A stretch of 64,000 bases of DNA from Gemmatimonadota bacterium (GTDB taxonomy: Bacteria > Gemmatimonadota > Gemmatimonadetes > Gemmatimonadales > GWC2-71-9), in NCBI GenBank assembly GCA_029262195.1, contig JAJCZX010000030.1, positions 372,001 through 436,000 of the forward strand, written 5' to 3'. A program made the translations under genes and the position numbers. The notes below the pieces were generated by a model that was given only the letters and a program-made list of their open reading frames with translations, was not told the origin of the DNA and did not search any database. Within the stretch, counting starts at the first letter, position 1. Each line of letters starts with the position of its first letter. Shown in pieces: positions 54,310 to 63,385 of the stretch.

Positions 54310-57050
54310 ACATTCGAAACCTCCGTTTTTCTCGCGCCCTGTTGGGACTCTACCCGGCAAGTTTCAGATCAGAGTTCGGCACAGAATGGATGCAGGTTAT
54401 TGAGTGGCGGGCCGAGCAGTACAGTCGGCAGTCTTTCGGGCTTCTCAAGTTCGCCGCCGTTATTGCCAGAGACGCCATCATATCACTGCCAATTGCACAC
54501 GCACGCACGTTTTTCGGCAGCAAGAAACAAAGCTCGCAATCGGCGAATCCTGCGGGAACCACCGGGGGAGGAGACCAACCACCTCAACGTAGCAGCGGAG
54601 GAAGAAGGCTGGAGTCGTTGCTCGCCGACATCAAGTTTTCGGTACGGGGATTGGTCAGGACACCGGTTTTCACAGTAGCGGCAGTCATGTCTCTGGCACT
54701 GGGAATAGGCGGCAACACCGCCATTTTCAGCGTAGTCAACGCTGTCCTACTCAAGCCCCTACCCTACCATGAGCCAGAGAACCTGGCCATCATCTGGAAC
54801 GAATTCCCACAGGCTGGTTTATCCCGCCTCCCAATGTCGGGGGTGGAAATCGCCGCGCTCCGGGAACGCGATGATGTGTTCGAGGACGTTGGTGGAGTCT
54901 GGGCAACCAGCCGAACAGTCCTCTCAGAGGACCGGTCCTCCCAGGCGTCTACCGGTCTGGTAACCATCAATTTTTTCTCCGTCCTGGGAGTAGGGTTGAA
55001 TCTCGGAAGCGGTTTTTCGAGCGAGCCGCAGTCCGGGACGGGAAGACAGGTGATCATCAGCCACGAATTCTGGAGTCAACACTACGGAACCGATCCCCGT
55101 GTACTGGGCCAATTGCTTAACATCGGTGGCCGGGAGCACCAGGTCGTTGGAGTCCTTCCCGCGGGACTGAAGTTCTTCTTTCCCACCGATGCCGGGATAC
55201 CGGAGCGGCTTGAACTCTACACGCCCCTGCCCACCGACCTGACAGTGCTACCTGTGGCCCAACATTTCCTCAGAGTCGTTGCGCGCCTGAACCCGGGACG
55301 TACGGTTGCCCAGGCCCAGGAAGCGGCAATCCGTGCCTCTGAGGAAGTCAAACAAGCCTACACAGAGCTGGCGGATACCGGGGATCGATTCACGGTTGTT
55401 CCACTGAAAGCCGATTCGGTTAGAGCCATCAGACCGGTCCTACTCGTGCTGTTGGCTGCCGTCAGTCTTGTGTTGCTGCTGGCAGCGGTCAACGTTGCAA
55501 GCCTTGTGCTGGCAAGATCATCCACCCGTCGGTCTGAATTTGCCGTCCGCGCCTGCATCGGTGCCAGTAGGAAACGATTACTTCAACAGCTCTTAACTGA
55601 GAGCGCACTCCTGGGAATCATCGGGAGTGTAACCGGAATCAGCCTCGGTACTCTGGCAGTCAACACGCTGTGGACGGCCCGACCACCCGGCCTTTCGCGA
55701 ATCGACGAGATCGGTCTCGATCCCACAGTCCTTACTTTCTCGGTGCTGGCCACCCTACTGGCTACCGTGTTGTTCGGGCTGGCTCCATTGTCGCAACTCC
55801 GACACGCTTCACCCGCAGGGGCCTTGAGATCCCACGGATCGATGGACAGGCGCGCTCAGAATCTCCGCCGGGCCATGATCGTTTCAGAGATCGGATTGGC
55901 TCTCGTTCTTCTCATCGGCGCAGGCCTGCTCGGGAAAACTCTCGCCGGGCTGCAGCAGGCGCAGGTCGGATTTGACCCTGACAACAAACTCACTCTCAAG
56001 ATCCCCCTGTCGTCGAGCCGTTTCCCCACGGCAGAACAGAAAACTGACCTGTCGCGGCAGATCTCTCAGACCCTGAGCGGCCTGCCCGGAGTGCTGTCCG
56101 TGGGCGCCAGCTCGCACGTTCCATTCATTGGCTGGGCAAACTGGGGTGACATAGCGGCGCCCGAGGGAACCGATGAAGCCAATCGTTCCGCATTCCAGTT
56201 CGACCATCGATCGATTACGCCGGGTTACCTGGAAACAATCGGAGCAAGCCTGATTGACGGACGGTTTTTCAGTGAAGTTGATCTCGAAGGAACAGAACCG
56301 GTAGTAATCATTGACGAAACCCTTGCCCGCAGAGCCTTCGGCACCGACAATCCGATTGGGAAGCGAATCCAGGCAACCCGATACGCTGGGGCGGGAGAAT
56401 TCGAACCAACGTGGGCCATCGTTGTCGGGGTCGTTGGGGACATTAGAGATCGATCGCCTGAAGTACCCTCCGGCGGTCAGATTTTTTGGCCATTCTCCCA
56501 GAGCGCTCGATGGGAATTGACTTATGTGGTCCATACGGCAGGCAACCCGACCGCAATTGTCAGCGCAGCGAGAGACGCGGTGCAACAAATACCGGGCGAG
56601 CTGGCTCCATCAGATTTCGTTCCAATCCGCGATTACCTGGATGCAACCACCGCGGGAGCACGGTTTACGACATTGTTAGCAACGCTTTTCTCAACCATGG
56701 CACTGATTCTTGCGATGCTCGGCCTTTACGGTGTTATCAATTATACGACAACCCAACGAGCTCGCGAATTTGGCCTTCGCATCGCATTGGGAGCAAGGAG
56801 TGTGGACATTCTCCGCGATGTGCTGGGCGATGGACTCAAGACGACAGCAGCCGGAATCGCCCTAGGCATCGGCATAGCGCTCGTTTCGATGCGGTTCATA
56901 GCATCGCTCCTGTTTGGAGTGAGCCCGACGGATATATCAACGTTCATGGCTGTCTCAGCAGTGTTCCTCCTGGTCTCTCTCGGTGCCAGCTACATTCCGG
57001 CCCGCAAAGCAATCCGGATCGACCCGCGTGAGGTGTTGAAGGCAGAGTGA
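54306..57050 (+). CDS. ADOP-family duplicated ABC permease (MacB/FtsX-like)
   Basis: 914 aa. An N-terminal permease-prefix domain (LLGLYPASFRSEFGTEWMQV) and linker precede two MacB-like halves, each with a first TM (VFTVAAVMSLALGIGGNTAIF), a periplasmic domain and FtsX helices (VLLVLLAAVSLVLLLAAVNV with SSTRRSEFAVRACIGASRKRL; later FSTMALILAMLGLYGVINYTT with RAREFGLRIALGAR). No ATPase gene adjoins it, normal for orphan ADOP permeases. Next to PadR it probably acts in envelope stress or mechanotransmission. A G-rich array begins about 4 nt after its stop. Confidence 0.93.
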   Translation: MNIRNLRFSRALLGLYPASFRSEFGTEWMQVIEWRAEQYSRQSFGLLKFAAVIARDAIISLPIAHARTFFGSKKQSSQSANPAGTTGGGDQPPQRSSGGRRLESLLADIKFSVRGLVRTPVFTVAAVMSLALGIGGNTAIFSVVNAVLLKPLPYHEPENLAIIWNEFPQAGLSRLPMSGVEIAALRERDDVFEDVGGVWATSRTVLSEDRSSQASTGLVTINFFSVLGVGLNLGSGFSSEPQSGTGRQVIISHEFWSQHYGTDPRVLGQLLNIGGREHQVVGVLPAGLKFFFPTDAGIPERLELYTPLPTDLTVLPVAQHFLRVVARLNPGRTVAQAQEAAIRASEEVKQAYTELADTGDRFTVVPLKADSVRAIRPVLLVLLAAVSLVLLLAAVNVASLVLARSSTRRSEFAVRACIGASRKRLLQQLLTESALLGIIGSVTGISLGTLAVNTLWTARPPGLSRIDEIGLDPTVLTFSVLATLLATVLFGLAPLSQLRHASPAGALRSHGSMDRRAQNLRRAMIVSEIGLALVLLIGAGLLGKTLAGLQQAQVGFDPDNKLTLKIPLSSSRFPTAEQKTDLSRQISQTLSGLPGVLSVGASSHVPFIGWANWGDIAAPEGTDEANRSAFQFDHRSITPGYLETIGASLIDGRFFSEVDLEGTEPVVIIDETLARRAFGTDNPIGKRIQATRYAGAGEFEPTWAIVVGVVGDIRDRSPEVPSGGQIFWPFSQSARWELTYVVHTAGNPTAIVSAARDAVQQIPGELAPSDFVPIRDYLDATTAGARFTTLLATLFSTMALILAMLGLYGVINYTTTQRAREFGLRIALGARSVDILRDVLGDGLKTTAAGIALGIGIALVSMRFIASLLFGVSPTDISTFMAVSAVFLLVSLGASYIPARKAIRIDPREVLKAE

Positions 57051-57052
57051 TC

Positions 57053-57118
57053 GAGGGCGGGTGAGAAAGGCGGTTTGGAGGCGGGTAAAAAGGGCGGATG
57101 CAATTGGGCGGTGGAAAA
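57053..57118 (+). repeat. GGGCGG periodic array, copy 2
   Basis: Five GGCGG cores at about 57055, 57068, 57079, 57092 and 57106, spaced 11-14 nt, beginning right after the ADOP stop. A hairpin element follows 30 nt later, as after acnA. Confidence 0.8.
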
Positions 57119-57148
57119 ATCTTGTGAGCAATCGAATGCGTCGTCTAG

Positions 57149-57212
57149 CGAGGTCGCCGGAAAATCAATACGCCGCTCTCAGCGGCGATTGCCGAGTAGC
57201 GACTTCAGTCGC
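57149..57212 (+). repeat. Multi-hairpin repeat element, copy 3 (5'-truncated)
   Basis: Starts at CGAGGTCGCCGG, so it lacks the first hairpin and the left arm of the closing stem. It keeps GCCGCT-CTC-AGCGGC (57172-57186), GCCGAGT (57191-57197) and GCGACT-TC-AGTCGC (57199-57212). Same orientation as the other copies. Confidence 0.8.
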
Positions 57213-57254
57213 AACCTACACCCATACCGCCGCATCCTACACCAGCATCGACCA

Positions 57255-58037
57255 CTATCGGAGAATCAACGAGAGACACGTCGGCCCTGCTTCGGCCTTC
57301 GCAAACTCTGATAGATCCAGAGCCGCAACTCTGAACCCCAGGGATTCCAACCGGGCAATGGTCGTGGGCGCGTCGTTGTGCATAATGACGTGCTCCCCAA
57401 ATACCAGCATGTTCGCGGCCGATGGTTCATCCGTCGGCGTTTCAAACACCCTGGCTTCCGCCGGAAGGGCTCTCCGGTCAATGCCGAAGGGGTTTACCAG
57501 GAAGCCCACTTCGTTGAGGTATGTGCATGCCGTCTTCAGATGCAGCACTCCAGTCACCGGCACCCGGGCAACAGATCGTTGCTCCCCGAACAACCCTTTG
57601 ATTGCTTCGAATGCAGCGTCGTTGGTGCGGCTGGATTGTCCAACCAGAATATGCTCCGGAGTGACGATTATATCACCGCCGTCCATACGAGCCAGGGCGG
57701 GAAGTTGGACAATTTTCTTGAAACGGCCGAGCGCTTCGACTACAACAGCCTGCTCCTGCTGGCGGGCATCGGAGCCCATGGGCGCAACAATCGCGCAATC
57801 GTCAATGGCTACGGCAGTATCTTCGACAAAGGCGCCATCGGGATGGTCTTCGTCATTCGGCAGGACCGTAACTTCGAAGGAAAGAGATCGCAACGCATCC
57901 ACGTATTGTTGGTGCTGAATGCGCGCCCTGTCGGAATCGATTGAAGTTCGATCAACGTGCGTGAGCTGGCAATCGGCCAGTCCACTCCCCACCTCTCTCA
58001 CAAGTGCGTCCGGAACGGAGCCTCCCCTGCCTGCCAC
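57255..58037 (-). CDS. N(G),N(G)-dimethylarginine dimethylaminohydrolase-like protein
   Basis: 260 aa, guanidino-modifying enzyme fold. Catalytic residues can be placed: Glu72-Asp73 in FVEDTAV, DGGD (119-122), His166 in LHLKT, and the nucleophile Cys254 in GPTCLSLI. The pattern LTHVDRTSID near the start and PTCLSL at the end are those of DDAH, which turns methylated arginines into citrulline and dimethylamine. The start is taken at the GTG 2 nt after the lipoprotein stop. Its role in a bacterium of this type is unknown; arginine-analogue use is an inference. Confidence 0.87.
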   Translation of the reverse strand: MAGRGGSVPDALVREVGSGLADCQLTHVDRTSIDSDRARIQHQQYVDALRSLSFEVTVLPNDEDHPDGAFVEDTAVAIDDCAIVAPMGSDARQQEQAVVVEALGRFKKIVQLPALARMDGGDIIVTPEHILVGQSSRTNDAAFEAIKGLFGEQRSVARVPVTGVLHLKTACTYLNEVGFLVNPFGIDRRALPAEARVFETPTDEPSAANMLVFGEHVIMHNDAPTTIARLESLGFRVAALDLSEFAKAEAGPTCLSLILR

Positions 58038-58039
58038 CC

Positions 58040-58852
58040 TCAGGGTATCAAAAGGGTGGTTGATCGAACTCTCCCCGAGGGCTCATGGTAGCTCGCGCGA
58101 ACCCACCCGCCCGACTGAAGCCTCAACCCTCCTCGGACTCCACTGTCATCTAGCGAAATCGGGATAGACCCGCTCATGGCCCACGGCGGACAGGGTGGTA
58201 CTTCCCGAACGATGCTACCACCATGTACGCATCCCGGTCGTTTGGTATTGCGAAACGCACCGTTGTCAAACATTTCCGAAGCAGCCGCGCGACCGAACCT
58301 CTTAACGATCCAGGCGTCCAACCGTTCAACTGCCACTCTATGGTTCTCACTGCCGATCGGTACTTTAAAGCGGTAAGTCCCTCCGGGAATTGCCTCAAAC
58401 ACCTGAGCATGAACTAACTCACTCGAAATCAACTGTTCAATCTCTTCAATAGTTTTTTCGTCGAGAGTTTGAGATACATTGATGAGTAGCTCGGTACAGG
58501 AGAACCAATCGAAGTTGTGAGGAAAGTCTTCTTCATTACGCTGCAGTTCCAGGCAAAAAGTTGGTTCCAGCACCAACTCACGTCTTTCGCCCGCTTCCGT
58601 TTGCAGCTCGATCGCTGACGGGATCCAGCCTGTTTGAGCAAAAGAGTCCGCTGCCTCTATAACAACCGAGAACAGGCCTTGGCCATCAGTCCGTGGATCC
58701 AGCAACCTTACCTGCGGGTCACCCATCATTTCGAATTGTTGCGGCGGGTTGGGCACAAGACTGGATGATGACTCAGGGCCATTAGGAGACCCGCAACCAA
58801 CAAAGAGCGCCGTCGCAACAAACGCCATGGACGCAAACGATTCCTTCATCAC
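58040..58852 (-). CDS. Lipoprotein of unknown function
   Basis: 270 aa with a lipoprotein signal (AFVATALFVGC, then a Ser/Pro-rich linker). The mature part has four or five cysteines, possibly disulphide-bonded, and a helical segment DEKTIEEIEQLIS. No family is recognised. It is co-transcribed with the DDAH gene (2 nt gap). Confidence 0.65.
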   Translation of the reverse strand: MMKESFASMAFVATALFVGCGSPNGPESSSSLVPNPPQQFEMMGDPQVRLLDPRTDGQGLFSVVIEAADSFAQTGWIPSAIELQTEAGERRELVLEPTFCLELQRNEEDFPHNFDWFSCTELLINVSQTLDEKTIEEIEQLISSELVHAQVFEAIPGGTYRFKVPIGSENHRVAVERLDAWIVKRFGRAAASEMFDNGAFRNTKRPGCVHGGSIVREVPPCPPWAMSGSIPISLDDSGVRGGLRLQSGGWVRASYHEPSGRVRSTTLLIP

Positions 58853-58927
58853 ACAATGTCCCCTTTCACTTCCCGACCCTCCAACCTCAAAATTAGCCCT
58901 CTAACTTCTAACTTCCAACCTCTAACT

Positions 58928-59179
58928 TCACGGTTTTATCAAATCCTCGCCAACCCCAAGACTCTTCTTGCTCTGCCTGGGCCGGAGAGCCGGATAACCC
59001 CGCGACCCGCAATGGGGGCATTTTTCGGCGTTCAAATCAATGCCCTTGTGACAAATACTACACTCGGGAGAGTCTGGATCCGACAAAACGTCGCGGGCTT
59101 CGGGTAACTCGGTTCCGCAGCTACACCGAATTGCGACTGCGTCTAGTTCTTTCCCGCATTGGGGACAGGCTCGGGCCAT
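58928..59179 (-). CDS. Small double zinc-ribbon protein
   Basis: 83 aa from the ATG at 59179, chosen because GGAG lies 10 nt upstream. A longer frame from a TTG at 59314 would add 45 residues without recognisable domains. Four cysteine pairs (CPQC, CSC, CSIC, CPHC) form two zinc ribbons. Such proteins bind nucleic acid or serve as protein adaptors; nothing more specific can be said. It is divergent from the radical SAM gene. Confidence 0.65.
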   Translation of the reverse strand: MARACPQCGKELDAVAIRCSCGTELPEARDVLSDPDSPECSICHKGIDLNAEKCPHCGSRGYPALRPRQSKKSLGVGEDLIKP

Positions 59180-59339
59180 TGAAACAAAACTCCAAGATAG
59201 ACTGTTTATACTTGCCTGAACGGCATCGTCTACGTAGTTTCGCTCCTCAAGCTTTGCTGCGCAACTCTTGACGATTTCTTGACGCGCGGCCACCAGATTC
59301 TCAATCCCAATCAACGAATACCCGGTTTTTGGAGACTAG

Positions 59340-60341
59340 ATGAACGTATCGAAGTCGATGGTCAGGAAGATGGCAGTACGCGGGGCAGTCAACATGGTCC
59401 GCAAGCGTCCCCTGACCCTGTCCTTCGAAATAACTCACGCCTGCACCGCCAATTGCTGGCATTGTAATTGGGGCGGCGGAGTAAAAGAGACTCGCCTGGA
59501 CGCGGCAGGTTACCGCAAGATTTACGACACGATGAAAGCTCCGGTCGTGAACATTTCCGGCGGCGAACCGATGTCCCGCCGCGATCTACCAGACATCATC
59601 AGAGCGCTGAAGGACCCCTCGGGGATACCCTGGCTAGTGGTGGTGAGCAACGCATCCCTTCTATCCACAAAGAAGTTTCTGTCGCTAAAAGAGGCCGGGA
59701 TGCACCAGCTCTCTTTGTCAATCGACTTCCCGGACAAACGCCATGACGAGTTTCGGAGGATCCCGGGTCTTTTCGAACGCATGGACAGAGTGATCCCAGA
59801 ATGTGTCGCAATCGGGGACGAAGATGACCTCAATTTGAATTGTTGCATCACCGCCTGGAACTACAAAGACCTCCCGGAAATCGTGCAAGTCGCTAAGCGG
59901 TGGGGCGTGAAGATCAACTTCTCCGTCTACTCAAAGCTCCGAAACGACGAGGAGAGCGGTCTCCTTGATGGAGACAAAAACCGGGCCGAGTTGAAGCGAG
60001 TCTTCGAAGAAGTCATCGAGATGAAGCGCGCCGGCATGCCGGTCTACACCGCCGAAGATACTATGTGGAAATTCCACGATTTCCTGGCTGGTGCCCGCAC
60101 GCCCGGATGCATGGCCGGAGACAGATTCCTGGTGGTCAACCCGGACGGTCGGCTGACCCCGTGCGCGATGGTCATGGCTTACCATGATACGCAAAAGGAC
60201 ATGTTGGAAAACTTCACACCCAACAACACCTGCGAAGAGTGCTACATCTCAACGCGTGCTGCGGCGGAAAAAGGTCCCAAAGAACTGATTGCTAGCAACC
60301 TCGCGGACTTCAAGAAAATATTGCCGTGGAATAAGAACTAG
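59340..60341 (+). CDS. Radical SAM protein with SPASM-like C-terminus
   Basis: 333 aa; GGAG sits 5 nt before the ATG. The radical SAM cluster motif is Cys35, Cys39, Cys42 (CTANCWHC), with SGGEP (73-77) for SAM binding. Four further cysteines (257, 275, 298, 301; CMAG, TPCAM, CEEC) suggest an auxiliary FeS site as in SPASM/Twitch enzymes. The closest general type is peptide- or cofactor-modifying enzymes of the MoaA/PqqE group. No precursor peptide or partner gene is visible nearby, so the substrate is open. Confidence 0.88.
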   Translation: MNVSKSMVRKMAVRGAVNMVRKRPLTLSFEITHACTANCWHCNWGGGVKETRLDAAGYRKIYDTMKAPVVNISGGEPMSRRDLPDIIRALKDPSGIPWLVVVSNASLLSTKKFLSLKEAGMHQLSLSIDFPDKRHDEFRRIPGLFERMDRVIPECVAIGDEDDLNLNCCITAWNYKDLPEIVQVAKRWGVKINFSVYSKLRNDEESGLLDGDKNRAELKRVFEEVIEMKRAGMPVYTAEDTMWKFHDFLAGARTPGCMAGDRFLVVNPDGRLTPCAMVMAYHDTQKDMLENFTPNNTCEECYISTRAAAEKGPKELIASNLADFKKILPWNKN

Positions 60342-60352
60342 AACGAGAAAAA

Positions 60353-60380
60353 TCCCGGGAGCACCGAAGTTCTCCCGGGA
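60353..60380 (-). terminator. Intrinsic terminator of the pnt operon
   Basis: Perfect 9-bp stem TCCCGGGAG/CTCCCGGGA with a 10-nt loop. Read on the minus strand it is followed by TTTTTC. It lies 33 nt after the pntB stop and may also stop the converging radical SAM transcript. Confidence 0.85.
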
Positions 60381-60412
60381 CCATAACTCCCCTCAACCCC
60401 TCACCCCTCCTC

Positions 60413-61807
60413 TTACAACTGTTTTATCTCTTCCACGAGCTTAACAACGCTGTCCTTCGCCGAACCAAACAGCATCGACGTGTTCTGCGCATAGAACAGC
60501 GGGTTATCGACACCAGCAAAGCCGGGGTTCATACTCCGTTTCATGACAATGACGTGGTGCGCTTTGTCCACATCCAGAATCGGCATGCCGTACAGAGGAT
60601 TGTTGGCATCATCCCTGGCACCGGGGTTAACAACATCGTTGGCACCAATCACCAGCGCGACATCTGCACGCGGGAACGCAGGGTTAATCTCGTCCATGTC
60701 CTTTAGCTGCGGATAAGGCACGTTAGCCTCGGCGAGCAACACATTCATGTGCCCGGGCATTCGACCGGCTACTGGATGGATCCCGTACTTCACTTCTCCA
60801 CCATTGCCTTCAATCAACTCTGCCATCTCCCGTACATCGTGCTGAGCCTGGGCAACTGCGAGCCCGTAACCCGGGACAATAATGACACTTCTTGCGTAAG
60901 CCAGCATCATCGCAGCGTCTTCGACCGTTACTTCTGAGACAGTAAGGTCACCGGCATCCCCGCCCCCGGCACCGATGGTACCGGTAGGAGACGCGCCAAA
61001 GGCACCGAACAACACGTTGGCAAGCGAACGGTTCATCGCTTTGCACATGATGTTGGTGAGAATGATCCCGGAAGCACCAACCAGGGCACCGGAAATAATC
61101 AAACCGTGGTTGTTAATAACAAATCCTGTCATCGCCGCGGCGATACCGGAATAAGAATTAAGCAGTGAAATCACCACCGGCATATCGGCGCCACCGATCG
61201 GTATCACAGTGAGGATACCCAGCAGCAAACTGATCCCGACAACGACATAGAACGCCCAGATCGGCGCCGAACCCGCGACAATCCAACCCGCCATCCCTAC
61301 CAGAGTTAGCAATAGCAGGGCGTTGAGGAATTTCTGCAGCGGATACGTAACCGCTTTACCTGTGACGATTTCCTGAAGCTTACCGAACGCGATAACGCTA
61401 CCTGAGAAAGTCAGGGCACCGATCAAGACCGACAATTGGATCGAGATCCCAACGTCAATCAAAGGAGTCTCGCCCGCATTGAACAATCGCAGGTATTCAG
61501 CAGACGCGACCAGGGCCGACGCACCACCACCGAAGCCGTTGAGCAACGCTACCATCTGAGGCATCGAGGTCATCGGGACGGTCTTGGCGAGGAACAAACC
61601 GATTCCCGAGCCAACGATCACACCAGCAATAACCATCGGCCAGCTTACGATTCCACCGAATCCGAGCGTGGTTACAATGGCAATGAGCATGCCGGTTGCG
61701 GCCATGCGATTGCCCCGCACCGCCGTCGCAGGGGAAGAGAGTTTTTTCAACCCCGAAATGAACAGGGTGGCTGCCAGAAGATAAAAAAGCTTATCTAGAG
61801 CTTCCAT
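60413..61807 (-). CDS. pntB: NAD(P) transhydrogenase subunit beta
   Basis: 464 aa. About nine transmembrane helices (domain II) are followed by the NADP(H)-binding domain III from about residue 290 (SVIIVPGYGLAVAQAQH, GIHPVAGRMPGHMNVLLAEA, VIGANDVVNPGARDD, KRSMNPGFAGVDNPLF). It couples hydride transfer between NADH and NADP+ to proton flow. The ATG overlaps the pntA2 stop by one base (TAATG). Confidence 0.96.
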   Translation of the reverse strand: MEALDKLFYLLAATLFISGLKKLSSPATAVRGNRMAATGMLIAIVTTLGFGGIVSWPMVIAGVIVGSGIGLFLAKTVPMTSMPQMVALLNGFGGGASALVASAEYLRLFNAGETPLIDVGISIQLSVLIGALTFSGSVIAFGKLQEIVTGKAVTYPLQKFLNALLLLTLVGMAGWIVAGSAPIWAFYVVVGISLLLGILTVIPIGGADMPVVISLLNSYSGIAAAMTGFVINNHGLIISGALVGASGIILTNIMCKAMNRSLANVLFGAFGASPTGTIGAGGGDAGDLTVSEVTVEDAAMMLAYARSVIIVPGYGLAVAQAQHDVREMAELIEGNGGEVKYGIHPVAGRMPGHMNVLLAEANVPYPQLKDMDEINPAFPRADVALVIGANDVVNPGARDDANNPLYGMPILDVDKAHHVIVMKRSMNPGFAGVDNPLFYAQNTSMLFGSAKDSVVKLVEEIKQL

Positions 61808-62103
61808 TAGGATTCATCCTCCGACTTACGCTTGAACATGCCGAGCATGCGACCGGTGACCATGAACCCTCCGACAACGTTGATCATCGCGAACACGATT
61901 GCCACGAATCCCAACCAGGATGCGACACCCCCGTCACCGGTATTAAAGACCAATAGCGCACCGATGATCGCAATACCGGAGATCGCGTTGGATCCCGACA
62001 TCAACGGCGTGTGCAGCGTCGGTGGAACCTTGGTGATTACCTCGAACCCGATAAACATCGCGAGCACGAAGATCACGAGCAGAACAACAAGTCCCTCAAG
62101 CAT
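61807..62103 (-). CDS. pntA2: NAD(P) transhydrogenase alpha subunit, membrane part
   Basis: 98 aa with three transmembrane helices (LVVLLVIFVLAMFIGFEV, NAISGIAIIGALLVF, LGFVAIVFAMINVVGGF). It corresponds to the membrane end of a full-length PntA, encoded separately as in many bacteria. It overlaps pntA1 by eight bases (ATGCTTGA). Confidence 0.94.
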   Translation of the reverse strand: MLEGLVVLLVIFVLAMFIGFEVITKVPPTLHTPLMSGSNAISGIAIIGALLVFNTGDGGVASWLGFVAIVFAMINVVGGFMVTGRMLGMFKRKSEDES

Positions 62104-63235
62104 TGGTTGACCCCTCCAGAGCTTTCAGAGTCGCGGCCTGCACCACTTTACCGTCGTGGGTAATACAGGTGCCACTCGTAATCTCGTCGTCAAAATCGAG
62201 TTTCAGATTGCCTTCCTCGACCAGATGACTGATCAGTGTCATCAAGTTCTTGGCAAACATCTGGCTTGCGTGGATCGGCGTGGATGCCGGGAGATTCACC
62301 GGGCCGATAATCGTGACCCCTTTGTGAACAACCGTCTTACCAGCCTCAGTCAACTCACAGTTGCCGCCCATTTCCGCCGCGAGATCGATAATCACGGCAC
62401 CCGCGGGCATGTCCTCAACAGCGGCTTTAGTTATGAGCAACGGAGCGGGGCGTCCCGGGATCAAAGCGGTCGTGATAATAATGTCAGTTTTTTTGGCGTG
62501 CTCGTGAATCAGGTCAAGGTCACGCTTCTGCTTGTCCTCGGACTGTTCTTTGGCATAGCCCCCGGCATCTTCGTCTCCACTGGCTTCGGGCGCGATGAAT
62601 TTTGCGCCCAGTGACTCGACCTGCTCTTTTACAACGGGTCTTACGTCGAAGGCTTCGACAACCGCTCCAAGCCGCCGCGCGGTGGCGATGGCCTGCAACC
62701 CGGCAACCCCAGCACCCAGAACCAGAGTCTTTGAGGGAGCGAGAGTGCCGGCGGCTGTAACCAGCATCGGGAAAAATTTCCCGGACTCCATAGCAGCCAT
62801 GAGAACAGCCTTGTAACCTGCCACAGTACTCATCGAAGACAACACGTCCATCGACTGAGCTCTGGTGATGCGGGGAAGCTGGTCGAGGCTGAATGAAGTG
62901 ATCCCCGCGTCAGCCAGTTTCTTGGCGACTTCAGGATTAACCAGCGGCCACATCAAAGCTATCAACGCCGAACCTTTTTTGGCCAACGCAATTTCTTCGT
63001 CTGTTGGCTTATTGATCTTTACGACCAGATCCGCGTTGCCCCAGAGATCCTTGGCAGAACCAACTATCTCGGCGCCGGCGGCCTCAAAATCTGAATCTTC
63101 AAACTTGGCGGCGGCTCCAGCACCTGCTTCGACAGCCACTGAAAAGCCCGATCCCGTCAGCCGTTTTACGACATCCGGAACCAGTGCGAGCCTGCTCTCA
63201 CCTTCCAATATTTCCTTTGGAACAGCGATTTTCAC
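62096..63235 (-). CDS. pntA1: NAD(P) transhydrogenase alpha subunit, NAD(H)-binding part
   Basis: About 379 aa from a GTG at 63235, with AGGAG 5 nt upstream; a frame from 63322 has no comparable site. Alanine-dehydrogenase-like domain I: KIAVPKEILEGESR, VLGAGVAGLQAIATARRLGA for NAD(H), and a mobile loop around AGGYAKE. First gene of the pnt operon, which feeds NADPH pools using the proton gradient. Confidence 0.95.
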   Translation of the reverse strand: MKIAVPKEILEGESRLALVPDVVKRLTGSGFSVAVEAGAGAAAKFEDSDFEAAGAEIVGSAKDLWGNADLVVKINKPTDEEIALAKKGSALIALMWPLVNPEVAKKLADAGITSFSLDQLPRITRAQSMDVLSSMSTVAGYKAVLMAAMESGKFFPMLVTAAGTLAPSKTLVLGAGVAGLQAIATARRLGAVVEAFDVRPVVKEQVESLGAKFIAPEASGDEDAGGYAKEQSEDKQKRDLDLIHEHAKKTDIIITTALIPGRPAPLLITKAAVEDMPAGAVIIDLAAEMGGNCELTEAGKTVVHKGVTIIGPVNLPASTPIHASQMFAKNLMTLISHLVEEGNLKLDFDDEITSGTCITHDGKVVQAATLKALEGSTNA

Positions 63236-63385
63236 TGTAACTCCTCTTGAATTAGCCCACGGATGGTACCATACTTCGCGCCGCTCGTCTACCCGGGATT
63301 TTGACGTCCGCTTGACTACCATCCGTCATGTTTTGACGCGACGAGAAGAATACCCGCGCAGACATTAAATTTTTGTGAGACGAGA

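Noticed and set aside
53382-57212. Hairpin repeats considered as a CRISPR or as plain rho-independent terminators
   Set aside because: Copies are hundreds to thousands of bases apart, with several conserved stems and no U-tracts, so neither explanation fits.
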